From positions 1-28,176 of the forward strand of contig CAYTVR010000080.1 of assembly GCA_964441245.1 (NCBI GenBank): a stretch of 28,176 nt of DNA, read 5' to 3'. A model generated the notes under the pieces. It saw only the letters and a program-made list of their open reading frames with translations. It made no database searches and was not told the DNA's origin. Positions 9,791-17,161 of the stretch are shown in pieces; within the stretch, counting starts at the first letter, position 1; each line of letters opens with the position of its first letter. The stretch comes from JALZUU01 sp964441245. GTDB lineage: Bacteria > Bacteroidota > Bacteroidia > Chitinophagales > Saprospiraceae. The translations under genes were made by a program, and so were the position numbers.

Positions 9791-9822
9791 TTAGCTTTTC
9801 TATCAATTCTGTATTATTTTTG
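9791..9822 (+). promoter_or_regulatory. Predicted promoter for the membrane-protein/HTH cluster
   Basis: TATTTTTG at 9815-9822 matches the Bacteroidota -7 consensus TAnnTTTG. TTAG at 9791-9794, 20 bp upstream, is one mismatch from the -33 TTTG. Transcription would begin around 9827, which puts the ATG at 9825 at or before the transcript start and favours the ATG at 9873. Confidence 0.5.
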
Positions 9823-9872
9823 GGATGAGACCACAAATAATTAAAACCTCATTCTACCATAAAAAACAGATT

Positions 9873-10700
9873 ATGAATGGATTGCCACTGAAAGAAGCTT
9901 TTGAAGTATTAACCGATCGAGACAAACATTTAGCAGAAATTAGTGAAGAGAAGTATTCAGACAATATCATTATTGCTCAAGCCATGCTCATGTGCGCCTT
10001 TACCTTTTTTTATGGGGTGATCATGGGGAGTTACAATAGTGTTCCTCAAGCATTAGTCACAGGAATTAAATTGTGGCTACTCTTTTTTACCACCTTAATT
10101 ATTTGTTTTCCCTCCTTTTATATTGTCCAACTCGTTTTGGGATCGAAAATTAAAATGAAACAATTAGCGGTTTTATTACTGAGTGGGTTTGTAATGACGA
10201 CTACGATTATGTTAGCTTTTGCACCAATTGTTTTGTTCTTTCAATTGTCGGGAGATAATTATAGTTTTTTAAAATTACTTCATGTATTTGTGTTTTTGTT
10301 TTCTGGATTTTTCGGAATGAGAGTCGTCTTGGAAACGTTGAAAGGCACTTTCGAAGCCAATGGTATTTATCCCAAAATAGGATTGTCTGTTTTTCGAATT
10401 TGGGTACTCATATTTGCATTTGTGGGAGCTCAATTGGCTTGGAACTTACGACCTTTTTTAGGAGATAAAGAAATGCCATTTGAATTGTTTAGATCAGGAA
10501 CACAAGGTAATTTGTACTCCACCGTGTTTAAAGCTTTTGGAAATATGGCTGGCGAAAATAATTCAGAAAACAAATATAAAAAGCGACAAAAAATCCAGGG
10601 TGAAAACCAAAATAGAGATTTAGAGAAAAATAAGGAAGAACGTCAAGAGGAAAAAGGATTTAGAACACGAGATGAGGATAAAGAGAATAATATAAAGTAG
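9873..10700 (+). CDS. Five-helix membrane protein of unknown function with charged C-terminal tail
   Basis: From the ATG at 9873 this is 275 residues. An in-frame ATG at 9825 would add 16, but the predicted promoter lies immediately before it, so the later start is preferred. A soluble head of about 30 residues is followed by five hydrophobic segments near 32-54, 67-90, 96-122, 131-152 and 172-190. Then comes 'AWNLRPFLG' (around 189-197), 'PFELFR', 'GNLY', and a strongly charged Lys/Glu/Asn/Arg tail of about 50 residues that is probably disordered and cytoplasmic. The W-N-L-R-P-F text recurs, as far as I recall, in uncharacterised bacterial membrane proteins of similar size, so this is probably a conserved family without a known role. 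It heads a three-gene + strand group (next gaps 27 and 30 bp). No enzyme motif is visible. Confidence 0.75.
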   Translation: MNGLPLKEAFEVLTDRDKHLAEISEEKYSDNIIIAQAMLMCAFTFFYGVIMGSYNSVPQALVTGIKLWLLFFTTLIICFPSFYIVQLVLGSKIKMKQLAVLLLSGFVMTTTIMLAFAPIVLFFQLSGDNYSFLKLLHVFVFLFSGFFGMRVVLETLKGTFEANGIYPKIGLSVFRIWVLIFAFVGAQLAWNLRPFLGDKEMPFELFRSGTQGNLYSTVFKAFGNMAGENNSENKYKKRQKIQGENQNRDLEKNKEERQEEKGFRTRDEDKENNIK

Positions 10701-10727
10701 TTTTATAGCTACAAAATAAATTTAGGC

Positions 10728-10949
10728 ATGCTAGATGATATTATGACAATTGAAGAGGTGGCAAAATACCTTAAAATGAAACCTCAAACAATCTATACTT
10801 GGGCGCAAAAAGGTAAGATCCCCGCAGCTAAAATTGGCAAAGAATGGCGCTTTAAAAAAGGAATGATTGATGCTTGGTTCAACGATCATATTGATGAGAA
10901 ATTCCGCCCATTACTAGATGCAATGGAGAAGAAAAAAAAGGAAGAATAA
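10728..10949 (+). CDS. Excisionase-family helix-turn-helix DNA-binding protein
   Basis: A 73-residue protein that is almost entirely one MerR-like winged helix domain (HTH_17 / 'DNA binding domain, excisionase family'). 'TIEEVAKYLKMKPQTIYTWA' (7-26) is the HTH, and 'GKIPAAKIGKEWRF' (29-42) is the typical wing, with the usual Trp-Arg-Phe and 'IDAWF' after it. The tail 'MEKKKKEE' is charged. It starts 27 bp after the membrane-protein stop; an alternative ATG at 10743 would remove five residues. In the family such small proteins act either as excisionases or as transcription regulators. No integrase, att-like repeat or phage gene is nearby, so a regulator of its own operon is the better guess. 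Confidence 0.87.
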   Translation: MLDDIMTIEEVAKYLKMKPQTIYTWAQKGKIPAAKIGKEWRFKKGMIDAWFNDHIDEKFRPLLDAMEKKKKEE

Positions 10950-10979
10950 AAAATATTTTACGTTCTAAAAAGATAAGTT

Positions 10980-11702
10980 ATGAAGGTTTTAAAAATCGTT
11001 TTGATTTCAATAAGTAGTCTCTTTTTAGCTTTAGTTTTATTAAGTTTTGCTTATTATATTAGTCAGCCAAGTGCGCCAGAAACTATTATTAAAATGTCAA
11101 ATCAGGAGTGGGATTTGGAAAAAGAATTTCCTGATTTAGATCAAAAAAATTGGACGAAAGAAAGCGATTTATTGGTATTCAAAAATCAATCCGTAGATAA
11201 AAGAAAAGTGACGCTTTATTCTAATTCAATTCCTAGCGAACACAAAAAGAAAGGATACCTCACCACATCCGTAAAAGTGCCTGGTGGATTTAAGTCGATT
11301 GCAGATGATTGTATTTTTGGATTTCAAATCGGTGAAAAAAATGCAGATGAAAGAGATCATATATTCATGGGCGTAAATGGAAAAGGCGAAGTAGTCGGAT
11401 TAGATGGAACATTGAATCGATTACAAGAAGAAAAAATGAAAATTTACAAAAAAGGAATTTTAGCAGATAGCAAGGAGGTAACTTTAAAATTTCATTATTA
11501 TAAAAATCCATATGGTTGGATTATCTTTTTTAATGCTGACAATGGAACTGAAGGGATCGCCACTCATATTAATTACATCCCATTTGAAAAATTAAATAAT
11601 AAAAATAAAGAACTTTCTCTGGTTGTTTATAACCCAAGTCAGGAAGGGAAATTGTGGTTTAAAGAATGGAATATTCAAAATGATTGGACGCCGAATGATT
11701 AA
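10980..11702 (+). CDS. Membrane-anchored extracytoplasmic protein of unknown function
   Basis: 240 residues. One hydrophobic segment (about 4-27) with Lys before it is an uncleaved anchor or signal peptide without a lipobox, so the rest probably faces the periplasm. The body contains 'WDLEKEFPDLDQKNW', 'DDCIFGFQIG', 'DHIFMGVNGKGEVVGLDG' and, near the C-terminus, 'LWFKEWNIQND'. The alternation of hydrophobic and polar residues suggests mostly beta structure. A beta-sandwich sugar-binding or glycosidase-like fold is possible but unproven, and I do not recognise a family. It follows the HTH gene by 30 bp, so co-transcription is likely. The stop lies 27 bp before the left edge of the inverted-repeat element, which may serve as the 3' end of the transcript. 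Confidence 0.72.
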   Translation: MKVLKIVLISISSLFLALVLLSFAYYISQPSAPETIIKMSNQEWDLEKEFPDLDQKNWTKESDLLVFKNQSVDKRKVTLYSNSIPSEHKKKGYLTTSVKVPGGFKSIADDCIFGFQIGEKNADERDHIFMGVNGKGEVVGLDGTLNRLQEEKMKIYKKGILADSKEVTLKFHYYKNPYGWIIFFNADNGTEGIATHINYIPFEKLNNKNKELSLVVYNPSQEGKLWFKEWNIQNDWTPND

Positions 11703-11729
11703 GCTTATGGACTAACTTCGTTTTTACTT

Positions 11730-11945
11730 TACCCGATGATTTTCGTCTTTAGACGAAATCTACCTGTCCGTATGGATATGTACTTTTTTGATTCACCACA
11801 TAGATACAGTTGAACACAATAGGCCCACTACCGAAAAGTTCATGGAGGAATTTGCTTTCGCAAATCGAAGGAAACTATGTGACCTCTGTGGTGAATTTTT
11901 TCCGTTTTTCCTTTTGATATGTTTAAAAATTGGAATCATCGGGTA
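11730..11945. repeat. 216-bp nested inverted-repeat element, MITE-like
   Basis: A perfect 12-bp terminal inverted repeat, TACCCGATGATT at 11730-11741 and its reverse complement at 11934-11945, encloses several further palindromes: a perfect 8-bp hairpin (11741-11758), ATTCACCACATAG at 11791-11803 with its near-complement at 11884-11896 (12/13), and ATTTGC-TTTC-GCAAAT at 11850-11865. ACTTCGTT occurs in direct orientation outside both ends (11715-11722 and 11950-11957), a possible but distant duplication. There is no coding potential. It fills most of the 11703-12041 gap, the rest being the lipoprotein promoter. Confidence 0.65.
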
Positions 11946-11966
11946 GCGTACTTCGTTCTATTTTTA

Positions 11967-11999
11967 TATGGTACAAATTGAAATATTATCCTACCTTTG
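11967..11999 (+). promoter_or_regulatory. Predicted promoter of the lipoprotein gene
   Basis: TACCTTTG at 11992-11999 is a perfect TAnnTTTG -7 box. TATG at 11967-11970, 21 bp upstream, is one mismatch from TTTG. Transcription would start near 12005, giving a leader of about 37 nt to the ATG at 12042. An in-frame TTG at 11997 lies inside the -7 box and cannot be the start. Confidence 0.65.
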
Positions 12000-12041
12000 C
12001 CTCTTAAAATTGTTTGTCAAACATTTAAACTAAATTTTAAG

Positions 12042-12815
12042 ATGAGAGCTTTTAAATTATTTTTGATGGTATTGCCCTTCGTATTATTAACGAGTAGTTG
12101 CGGTAAAGATGATGTGATGGATCCTACTGACCCAGACCCGGATCCAGATCCAGTTACTTGTAAATTTCTTGGTGTAGATATTCGGGCAGACGAGTCGACT
12201 ACTTTTGGCGTTTTTAGTGTAGAATACGATGAGAATGATCAAATCGTATCAGGAGGATTACAAACCTTTGATTTTACTTATGATAGTGATGGAAAATTGA
12301 TTCAAGCACTTTTGGAGGGATCAAGTTTTAATCCTAGAGTTGATTTTGATTATACTTATAACGGAGATCAAATTGATGTGATTAAAAGTACTTGGGGAGA
12401 AGAGCCTAATCTAGAGGAACGTTATATTTATCAAGTGAATTATGGCACTGACGGTTTTGTAAGTAATGTGAATGTTTCTGGGACATTTTCTCCGAGTGAA
12501 TTGTTTTATACCTTTGATGCCAATGGAAATCCTACTTCCTGGACGGATCCTGTGTTTGAAGATGTAACGACCTATGCTTTTGATACGAGCAAAAAAGGAT
12601 TATTTGAAGATTTAGATCATACCTTGGCATTTGCTTATGGTATTGCTTTGGGCCAACCATTTTTTCATTTTAGAAATGCAGTTGCCGAGGAACGCTCAGG
12701 AGATTCAGATGAAATTTTTAGCGAAGCTACTTTCAATGATGCAGGATTTCAAACAACCGCCAAGAATCCGAATGTAGATGGGAAAGAATATATTTTTGAA
12801 TATGAGTGCGAATAA
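12042..12815 (+). CDS. Lipoprotein of unknown function with YD-repeat-like body
   Basis: 257 residues from the ATG at 12042, chosen because it begins a proper lipoprotein signal and lies downstream of a perfect -7 box. 'MRAFKLFLMVLPFVLLTSSC' ends at lipidated Cys20. The next residues, Gly-Lys-Asp-Asp, are acidic as in Bacteroidota lipoprotein export signals, which suggests outer-leaflet display. A Pro/Asp linker (about 27-37) leads to a body with repeated 'FDFTYDSDGKL', 'VDFDYTYNGDQI' and 'YTFDANGNPTSW' segments, similar to YD/RHS-type beta repeats and to DUF4595-like Bacteroidota lipoproteins. No catalytic motif is visible. It is monocistronic, bounded by its own promoter and a strong palindromic terminator. 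Confidence 0.8.
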   Translation: MRAFKLFLMVLPFVLLTSSCGKDDVMDPTDPDPDPDPVTCKFLGVDIRADESTTFGVFSVEYDENDQIVSGGLQTFDFTYDSDGKLIQALLEGSSFNPRVDFDYTYNGDQIDVIKSTWGEEPNLEERYIYQVNYGTDGFVSNVNVSGTFSPSELFYTFDANGNPTSWTDPVFEDVTTYAFDTSKKGLFEDLDHTLAFAYGIALGQPFFHFRNAVAEERSGDSDEIFSEATFNDAGFQTTAKNPNVDGKEYIFEYECE

Positions 12816-12850
12816 ATGATAGCGTATTTTATCAAATATACTTGCTCAGA

Positions 12851-12880
12851 AAAGGATTTGCGTACGCAAATCCTTTTTTT
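12851..12880 (+). terminator. Palindromic terminator after the lipoprotein gene
   Basis: A perfect 26-bp palindrome (12851-12876) centred on GTAC, containing GGATTTGC and its complement, followed by a T run to 12880. It lies 35 bp after the stop codon. A run on both sides (A on the left, T on the right) means it could work in both directions. Confidence 0.88.
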
Positions 12881-12986
12881 GTTGGAAACACAAGCCTAAT
12901 TTATTTCACCTAAGTGATTTAAAATCAGCCGATTCAACCTTATCCGTTTCTATATTTGAAATATAATCTAGATTTATCTTAAAAAA

Positions 12987-13020
12987 TTTGATGTAAAATA
13001 AATCATTATTCTTATCTTTG
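12987..13020 (+). promoter_or_regulatory. Candidate promoter of the 1217-residue secreted protein
   Basis: TTTG at 12987-12990 and TATCTTTG at 13013-13020 match the Bacteroidota consensus with a 22-bp spacer, slightly long. A second -7-like box, TATATTTG at 12951-12958, lacks a -33 element. A start near 13027 gives a 5' leader of about 300 nt. I saw no better box nearer the gene. Confidence 0.5.
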
Positions 13021-13035
13021 AAATAAGTAAAAAGG

Positions 13036-13063
13036 ATAGAACGATAATCATTATCGATTCTAT
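13036..13063. promoter_or_regulatory. Near-perfect palindrome just after the predicted transcription start
   Basis: CGATAAT and ATTATCG (13042-13056) flank a single C. The symmetry extends outward to ATAGAA (13036-13041) and TTCTAT (13058-13063), with one extra A at 13057. Its position 9-10 bp after the predicted start fits an operator or the first hairpin of the leader. Confidence 0.45.
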
Positions 13064-13159
13064 TGAAATCTAACCACAATCTTAGCAAGCAAAATATCAC
13101 AGTTTTAACAAGTTTTCATTAAGCCATTTTGTTATGGTTTGATGTAAAAGTTGTTATTA

Positions 13160-13308
13160 GAGTATCTACCGTATCAGTCATTTGTTGATTGTTTACGGTC
13201 TATTCGATTCAGCAAATAAATGACTTTTGACTGCATTAATTTTTATAGATACTCAAGTTCTATTCCCAAAACCTGCATTTACGAACAACTGAATTTACAT
13301 TCGTGTAA
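13160..13308 (+). promoter_or_regulatory. Structured 5' leader region upstream of the secreted PKD protein
   Basis: GAGTATCTA at 13160-13168 pairs exactly with 13246-13254. Inside it, ACCGTA (13168-13173) can pair with TACGGT (13194-13199), or GTCATTT (13177-13183) can pair with AAATGAC (13218-13224); the two inner pairings cross, so they are alternative or pseudoknotted. A further hairpin, TTACA-TTCG-TGTAA (13295-13308), ends 18 nt before the ATG. No known riboswitch class is recognised. Together with the promoter and palindrome, this accounts for the 12881-13326 gap. Confidence 0.4.
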
Positions 13309-13326
13309 CCTTAAATTATTATTCTC

Positions 13327-16300
13327 ATGAAGAAAGTAATACTCATAACATTACTCAACATTCTGATGTTGGCTAACCTGAATGCTCAAGGATATTGTAA
13401 CAACCAAAGTTTCCTTGAAGTCCTATCTGCTTCACTAGGTTCGCCTCTTAATGGCCCATACAAACCTTGTGAAGAGGTCTTGTTTTGTTACACGATTGTA
13501 GATTTCAATTCTGATGAATGCAATTGGCTGCATGGTATCGTACCGGATTACGGTGACTGTTGGGATGAAACTTCCTTCTCTCCAGTATTGGAAGGATTAC
13601 CCAATCAGATTTTAAGTTTGCCTACCAATAACTCAGGAAATGGTGCTTGGGGTTGGTATAGTGATGGCGAAATAACTTATAATGATTTTGGTGGATCTTT
13701 GCCTCCAGGTGCAGAATTAGGACCTGGTTTTTTCTATCAAAATTATGTAGATGGTCCTGCCGGTGCTGATGCAGGCGAAACTTGGGGAGATGGTATTTCC
13801 TGCAATAGTCAGGGACTTATTTGGAGTTTCTGTTTTGGTTTGACAACCGAATGTGATCCTAACTGCGGAAATGCAGGAGAAATCAATTGTAGTTTATCGA
13901 TCAAGTCTTATGCTGATGGAGAAACAGGAGCAAGAGAAATTCCAAGTTGTACCATTGATGCACCAAATACTTTTGATTTTAATGTCACTTGTTGTGAACA
14001 ACCTACGCTGGATATTGATAATAGTTATGCTATTTGTTCAGGTGAATTATTTGAATTGAGTTTACCTTCGGATAATTCAAATATCAACTATAATTATTGG
14101 GTCAGTCAATCCAATAACGTAACAGGTATGAGTTCCGGAAGTGGTACAGAAATTAGCCAAACCTTGATCAACCAAACTTTAGATATCCAAACAGTAACTT
14201 ATGTTATTACACCTACCAATACAGCCGGAGGTTGTGATGGTGAATCTGTTGTAGTCGATGTGACCATATATCCGAATCTTCAAGTGGATATACAAGGATC
14301 TCCTGTAGTTTGTGCGAATGCTTGTATTTATCTTTTTGCTACAGCAAATATACCTGGTGACTATACCTACGAATGGAACCAAGGAGTAGTCCTTCAAGAT
14401 GAGGAATTTAGTTATTGTCAACCGATCTTTGGTGGGAGTGAGGAATTTCAAGTTACGATTACGGATAATACTACCGGATGTACCGCGATTTCAGCACCTT
14501 TTTATGTAGAAGAATTGTTACCAGTTTTCTTGGATCTTGGACTAGATGCAGAAATTCCTTGTGGTGAATCTTCGATTACAATTGCTCCAATGTATGATCT
14601 TTCAATTAATTTCCAAAATATTTTTTGGAATGGACCTAATGGATTTAGTTCTAACAATATAAACATAGACGTAATCGAACCTGGAATTTATATCCTTACT
14701 ATTTTTGATGAAAATGGTTGTCCTTCATTTGATAATATTACTATTTCTGAAGCAACAGATTTGGAAGGAGTGAATGCTGGTGAAGATGTCAATCTTCCTT
14801 GTGGTGCTACGGGGATTGGATTGGACGCATCCAATTCATTAAGTGGAAGCAATTATATCCATCAATGGTCGACCAGTGATGGTCAAATTTTATTTGATGG
14901 AGAAACTCTTTTCCCTTTCGTAGAAGCAGGTACTTATACCTTAACAACGATTGATTTAAATACAGGGTGTAGTGGATCGGATGAAGTGACGGTATTCAAT
15001 TCTCTTGCTGTCATTGCTAACGGTGAGACTATTCTTGATTGTAACAACCCAATTGCTACATTAGATGGATCTGGTTCTGCGGCCGCTACAGATATTATAT
15101 ATGAATGGACGACCAATGATGGAAATATAGTAGATGGTGAAAATACAAATACTGCTCAAGTAGATGCTGCTGGAACTTATATACTCGTGGTGACAGATAC
15201 GTTGGAAGAATGTTCTTCAACTGCTCAAATTGAAGTAGAAGATGGAGCTTTTTTCCCTATTGCAGATGGAGGAGGGGATCAATATATTAATTGCTTGACA
15301 GACACACCGACACTAGATGCAAGTGGATCTTCACTAAGTGATAATATTACTTTAGAATGGACTGGCCCTGATGGTACAGGATATAATGAAGCAGTGATTA
15401 TGGTATCGATGACTGGTGCTTATGTATTGACCCTGACGAATAATGATAGTGGATGTTCTGCTACGGATATTGTTATGGTAGAAGAAGATTTTACAACTCC
15501 TGCATTAAATATTGCTGGTTCGATTAATTTGAATTGTTTTAATGGTGCGACTGTAGATATTGGATCCAATGGTCCTACTGGTGCTGAGTTTGATTATGAA
15601 TGGACTGGCCCACAAGGAGCTACGATTGATAATGCAAATACTGCAACAGCAACTGTTGATATGATTGGACTTTATACATTAGTCGTTACCAATACGAATA
15701 ATGGATGTACGGCTTCTGATCAATGGGAAGTAGTGGATGATTTTTCTATAGCATTGACGACTACTGATGTTAATTGTGAAGAAGGGGATGGAATGGCTAG
15801 TATACAAACTACGGGTATTGCTGATCCTGTGTTTATTTGGAGTAATGGTGCATCATCAACATCATCTACTATTGAAGATTTAGAACCAGGTAATTATAAC
15901 GTGGTGATTGCTACTGCAAATGGTACTTGTACGGATTTACAAGAATTTGAAATTGAAGCAGACTTAAGTTGTAAAGTATATATCGGAGGTCATGTTTATG
16001 CAGATTTTATTGTTCAAAATTGTGAATTAGATGAAGATGAACTAGGTTTGGAAGGGATTACGGTAACCCTTCAGCCAGAAAATATTTCTGTGGAGACAGA
16101 TGCGAATGGTTATTATGAATTTGAAGCCAATACAGGTGATTACACCATTGAAGTAGGGGAGCAAGACCCTTATATTTTACAATGTCCAATTGATGGAGTC
16201 ATTCCTGTTAGCTTGCCTGACACCAGTGATGTTTCTTTTGGAAATGATTTTTTCTTCCAAGTTATTACAGACTTTGATTTAATTATTTCTGCAAGATCTA

Positions 16301-16980
16301 ATCCTGCTATTGCCGGAGAATCTCAACTTTATCGGTTGAATTACTGTAACTTTGGTACGCAACAGATCAATGGTATTTTGAAATTTACACATGATCCTCT
16401 ATTGACTTTTGATCCAGTAGCGACTGGAGCAGATAGTTATGATCCTGAAACGAGAACTGCTAGTTGGAATTTTACTAATTTACCTTTTCTTGGTTGTAAT
16501 GCGGTCAACTTTAATATGGATATTCCACTAGATATTCCTGATGGAACAATCTTGGTGAGTCAGGCAGTCATCACACCGATTGTTGGAGATATCAACGCAG
16601 GTAATAATTCTAAAACTTGGAATAAAACGGTCACAGGTGCTAGTTCTATTGGTTTTGACCAAAGTAATATGTCAGTTATCGAAATGCCAGCTATTGCGAA
16701 TGATCCATCTGAATTACCGAGTACCATAGAATTGTTAGACAATCAACCCAATCCATTTAGAGGAGAAACTTTAATTCGATTTAAGCTACCAGCATCTGTA
16801 CCTGCAACAATCAGTGTTTATGATTTAACAGGAAAAGTATTGAAGACTTACACTGTTGACTTCTCAAAAGGTTATAATGAATGGCTGATTAAAGAGGCTG
16901 ATTTATCTGGTCAAGGTATGTTGATTTATAAAGTAGAAACGGCTAATGAATCGGTGATTGGAAAGATGATGAAGTTGTAA
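13327..16980 (+). CDS. Secreted PKD/SprB-repeat protein with T9SS type A sorting domain
   Basis: 1217 residues. 'MKKVILITLLNILMLANLNA' is a Sec signal peptide, with cleavage near 20-21. Residues about 22-225 form a Trp-, Gly- and Cys-rich domain I do not recognise. From about 225 come PKD/Ig-like modules, clearest at 483-808, each with a Cys-bearing start ('NLPCGAT', 'ILDCNNP'), a central Tyr/Leu-x-Trp and 'GTYTLTTIDLNTGCS'-like ends. 809-880 is one SprB-like module. 882-975 resembles an SdrD-B/carboxypeptidase-regulatory-like domain ('GLEGITVTLQ', 'DANGYYEF'). 979-1115 is a DUF11-like beta domain. 1137-1217 is the type A sorting domain ('NQPNPFRGETLIRF', 'VYDLTGKVL'), normally removed after passage through the T9SS. 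Probably cell-surface or released; its function is unknown. Confidence 0.9.
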   Translation: MKKVILITLLNILMLANLNAQGYCNNQSFLEVLSASLGSPLNGPYKPCEEVLFCYTIVDFNSDECNWLHGIVPDYGDCWDETSFSPVLEGLPNQILSLPTNNSGNGAWGWYSDGEITYNDFGGSLPPGAELGPGFFYQNYVDGPAGADAGETWGDGISCNSQGLIWSFCFGLTTECDPNCGNAGEINCSLSIKSYADGETGAREIPSCTIDAPNTFDFNVTCCEQPTLDIDNSYAICSGELFELSLPSDNSNINYNYWVSQSNNVTGMSSGSGTEISQTLINQTLDIQTVTYVITPTNTAGGCDGESVVVDVTIYPNLQVDIQGSPVVCANACIYLFATANIPGDYTYEWNQGVVLQDEEFSYCQPIFGGSEEFQVTITDNTTGCTAISAPFYVEELLPVFLDLGLDAEIPCGESSITIAPMYDLSINFQNIFWNGPNGFSSNNINIDVIEPGIYILTIFDENGCPSFDNITISEATDLEGVNAGEDVNLPCGATGIGLDASNSLSGSNYIHQWSTSDGQILFDGETLFPFVEAGTYTLTTIDLNTGCSGSDEVTVFNSLAVIANGETILDCNNPIATLDGSGSAAATDIIYEWTTNDGNIVDGENTNTAQVDAAGTYILVVTDTLEECSSTAQIEVEDGAFFPIADGGGDQYINCLTDTPTLDASGSSLSDNITLEWTGPDGTGYNEAVIMVSMTGAYVLTLTNNDSGCSATDIVMVEEDFTTPALNIAGSINLNCFNGATVDIGSNGPTGAEFDYEWTGPQGATIDNANTATATVDMIGLYTLVVTNTNNGCTASDQWEVVDDFSIALTTTDVNCEEGDGMASIQTTGIADPVFIWSNGASSTSSTIEDLEPGNYNVVIATANGTCTDLQEFEIEADLSCKVYIGGHVYADFIVQNCELDEDELGLEGITVTLQPENISVETDANGYYEFEANTGDYTIEVGEQDPYILQCPIDGVIPVSLPDTSDVSFGNDFFFQVITDFDLIISARSNPAIAGESQLYRLNYCNFGTQQINGILKFTHDPLLTFDPVATGADSYDPETRTASWNFTNLPFLGCNAVNFNMDIPLDIPDGTILVSQAVITPIVGDINAGNNSKTWNKTVTGASSIGFDQSNMSVIEMPAIANDPSELPSTIELLDNQPNPFRGETLIRFKLPASVPATISVYDLTGKVLKTYTVDFSKGYNEWLIKEADLSGQGMLIYKVETANESVIGKMMKL

Positions 16981-17010
16981 AGGCGAGGCGCAAAAGAGGA
17001 AGAGAATTTA

Positions 17011-17060
17011 TCAGTCAAGAGGCTCCACGAATATACGAATCGTGGGGCCTCCTGATTTTT
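17011..17060 (+). terminator. Terminator of the secreted PKD protein gene
   Basis: GAGGCTCCACGA (17019-17030) pairs with 17040-17051 (one G-T position). TCAG (17011-17014) and CTGA extend the stem after a bulge, and a T-rich stretch follows. It lies about 30 bp after the stop. Confidence 0.78.
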
Positions 17061-17080
17061 AGCTTTATTGTTTTCAAATA

Positions 17081-17117
17081 AAAAAAAGCAAACTCTATCG
17101 AGATAGAATCTGCTTTT
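17081..17117 (-). terminator. Terminator of the PUR-family gene (minus strand)
   Basis: TCTATC-GA-GATAGA forms the core, and GCA/TGC plus A/T runs extend it outward with two mismatches. The A run at 17081-17087 becomes the U tract on the minus strand. It separates the two convergent genes. Confidence 0.72.
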
Positions 17118-17161
17118 CAAAACCTATTTTAAAATCAAAGTTTAATTAAATACAGTGTTGT

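Noticed and set aside
10728..10949. Excisionase as evidence for a prophage or integrative element
   Set aside because: No integrase, attachment-site repeat, tRNA target or phage gene is present, and the HTH family is also used by ordinary regulators.
12906..13100. 64-residue minus-strand frame
   Set aside because: It overlaps the predicted + strand promoter and palindrome, has low-complexity AT-driven composition and no start context.
13853..14059. 68-residue + strand frame inside the secreted protein gene
   Set aside because: Shifted shadow of the real gene, with no domain and no upstream signal.
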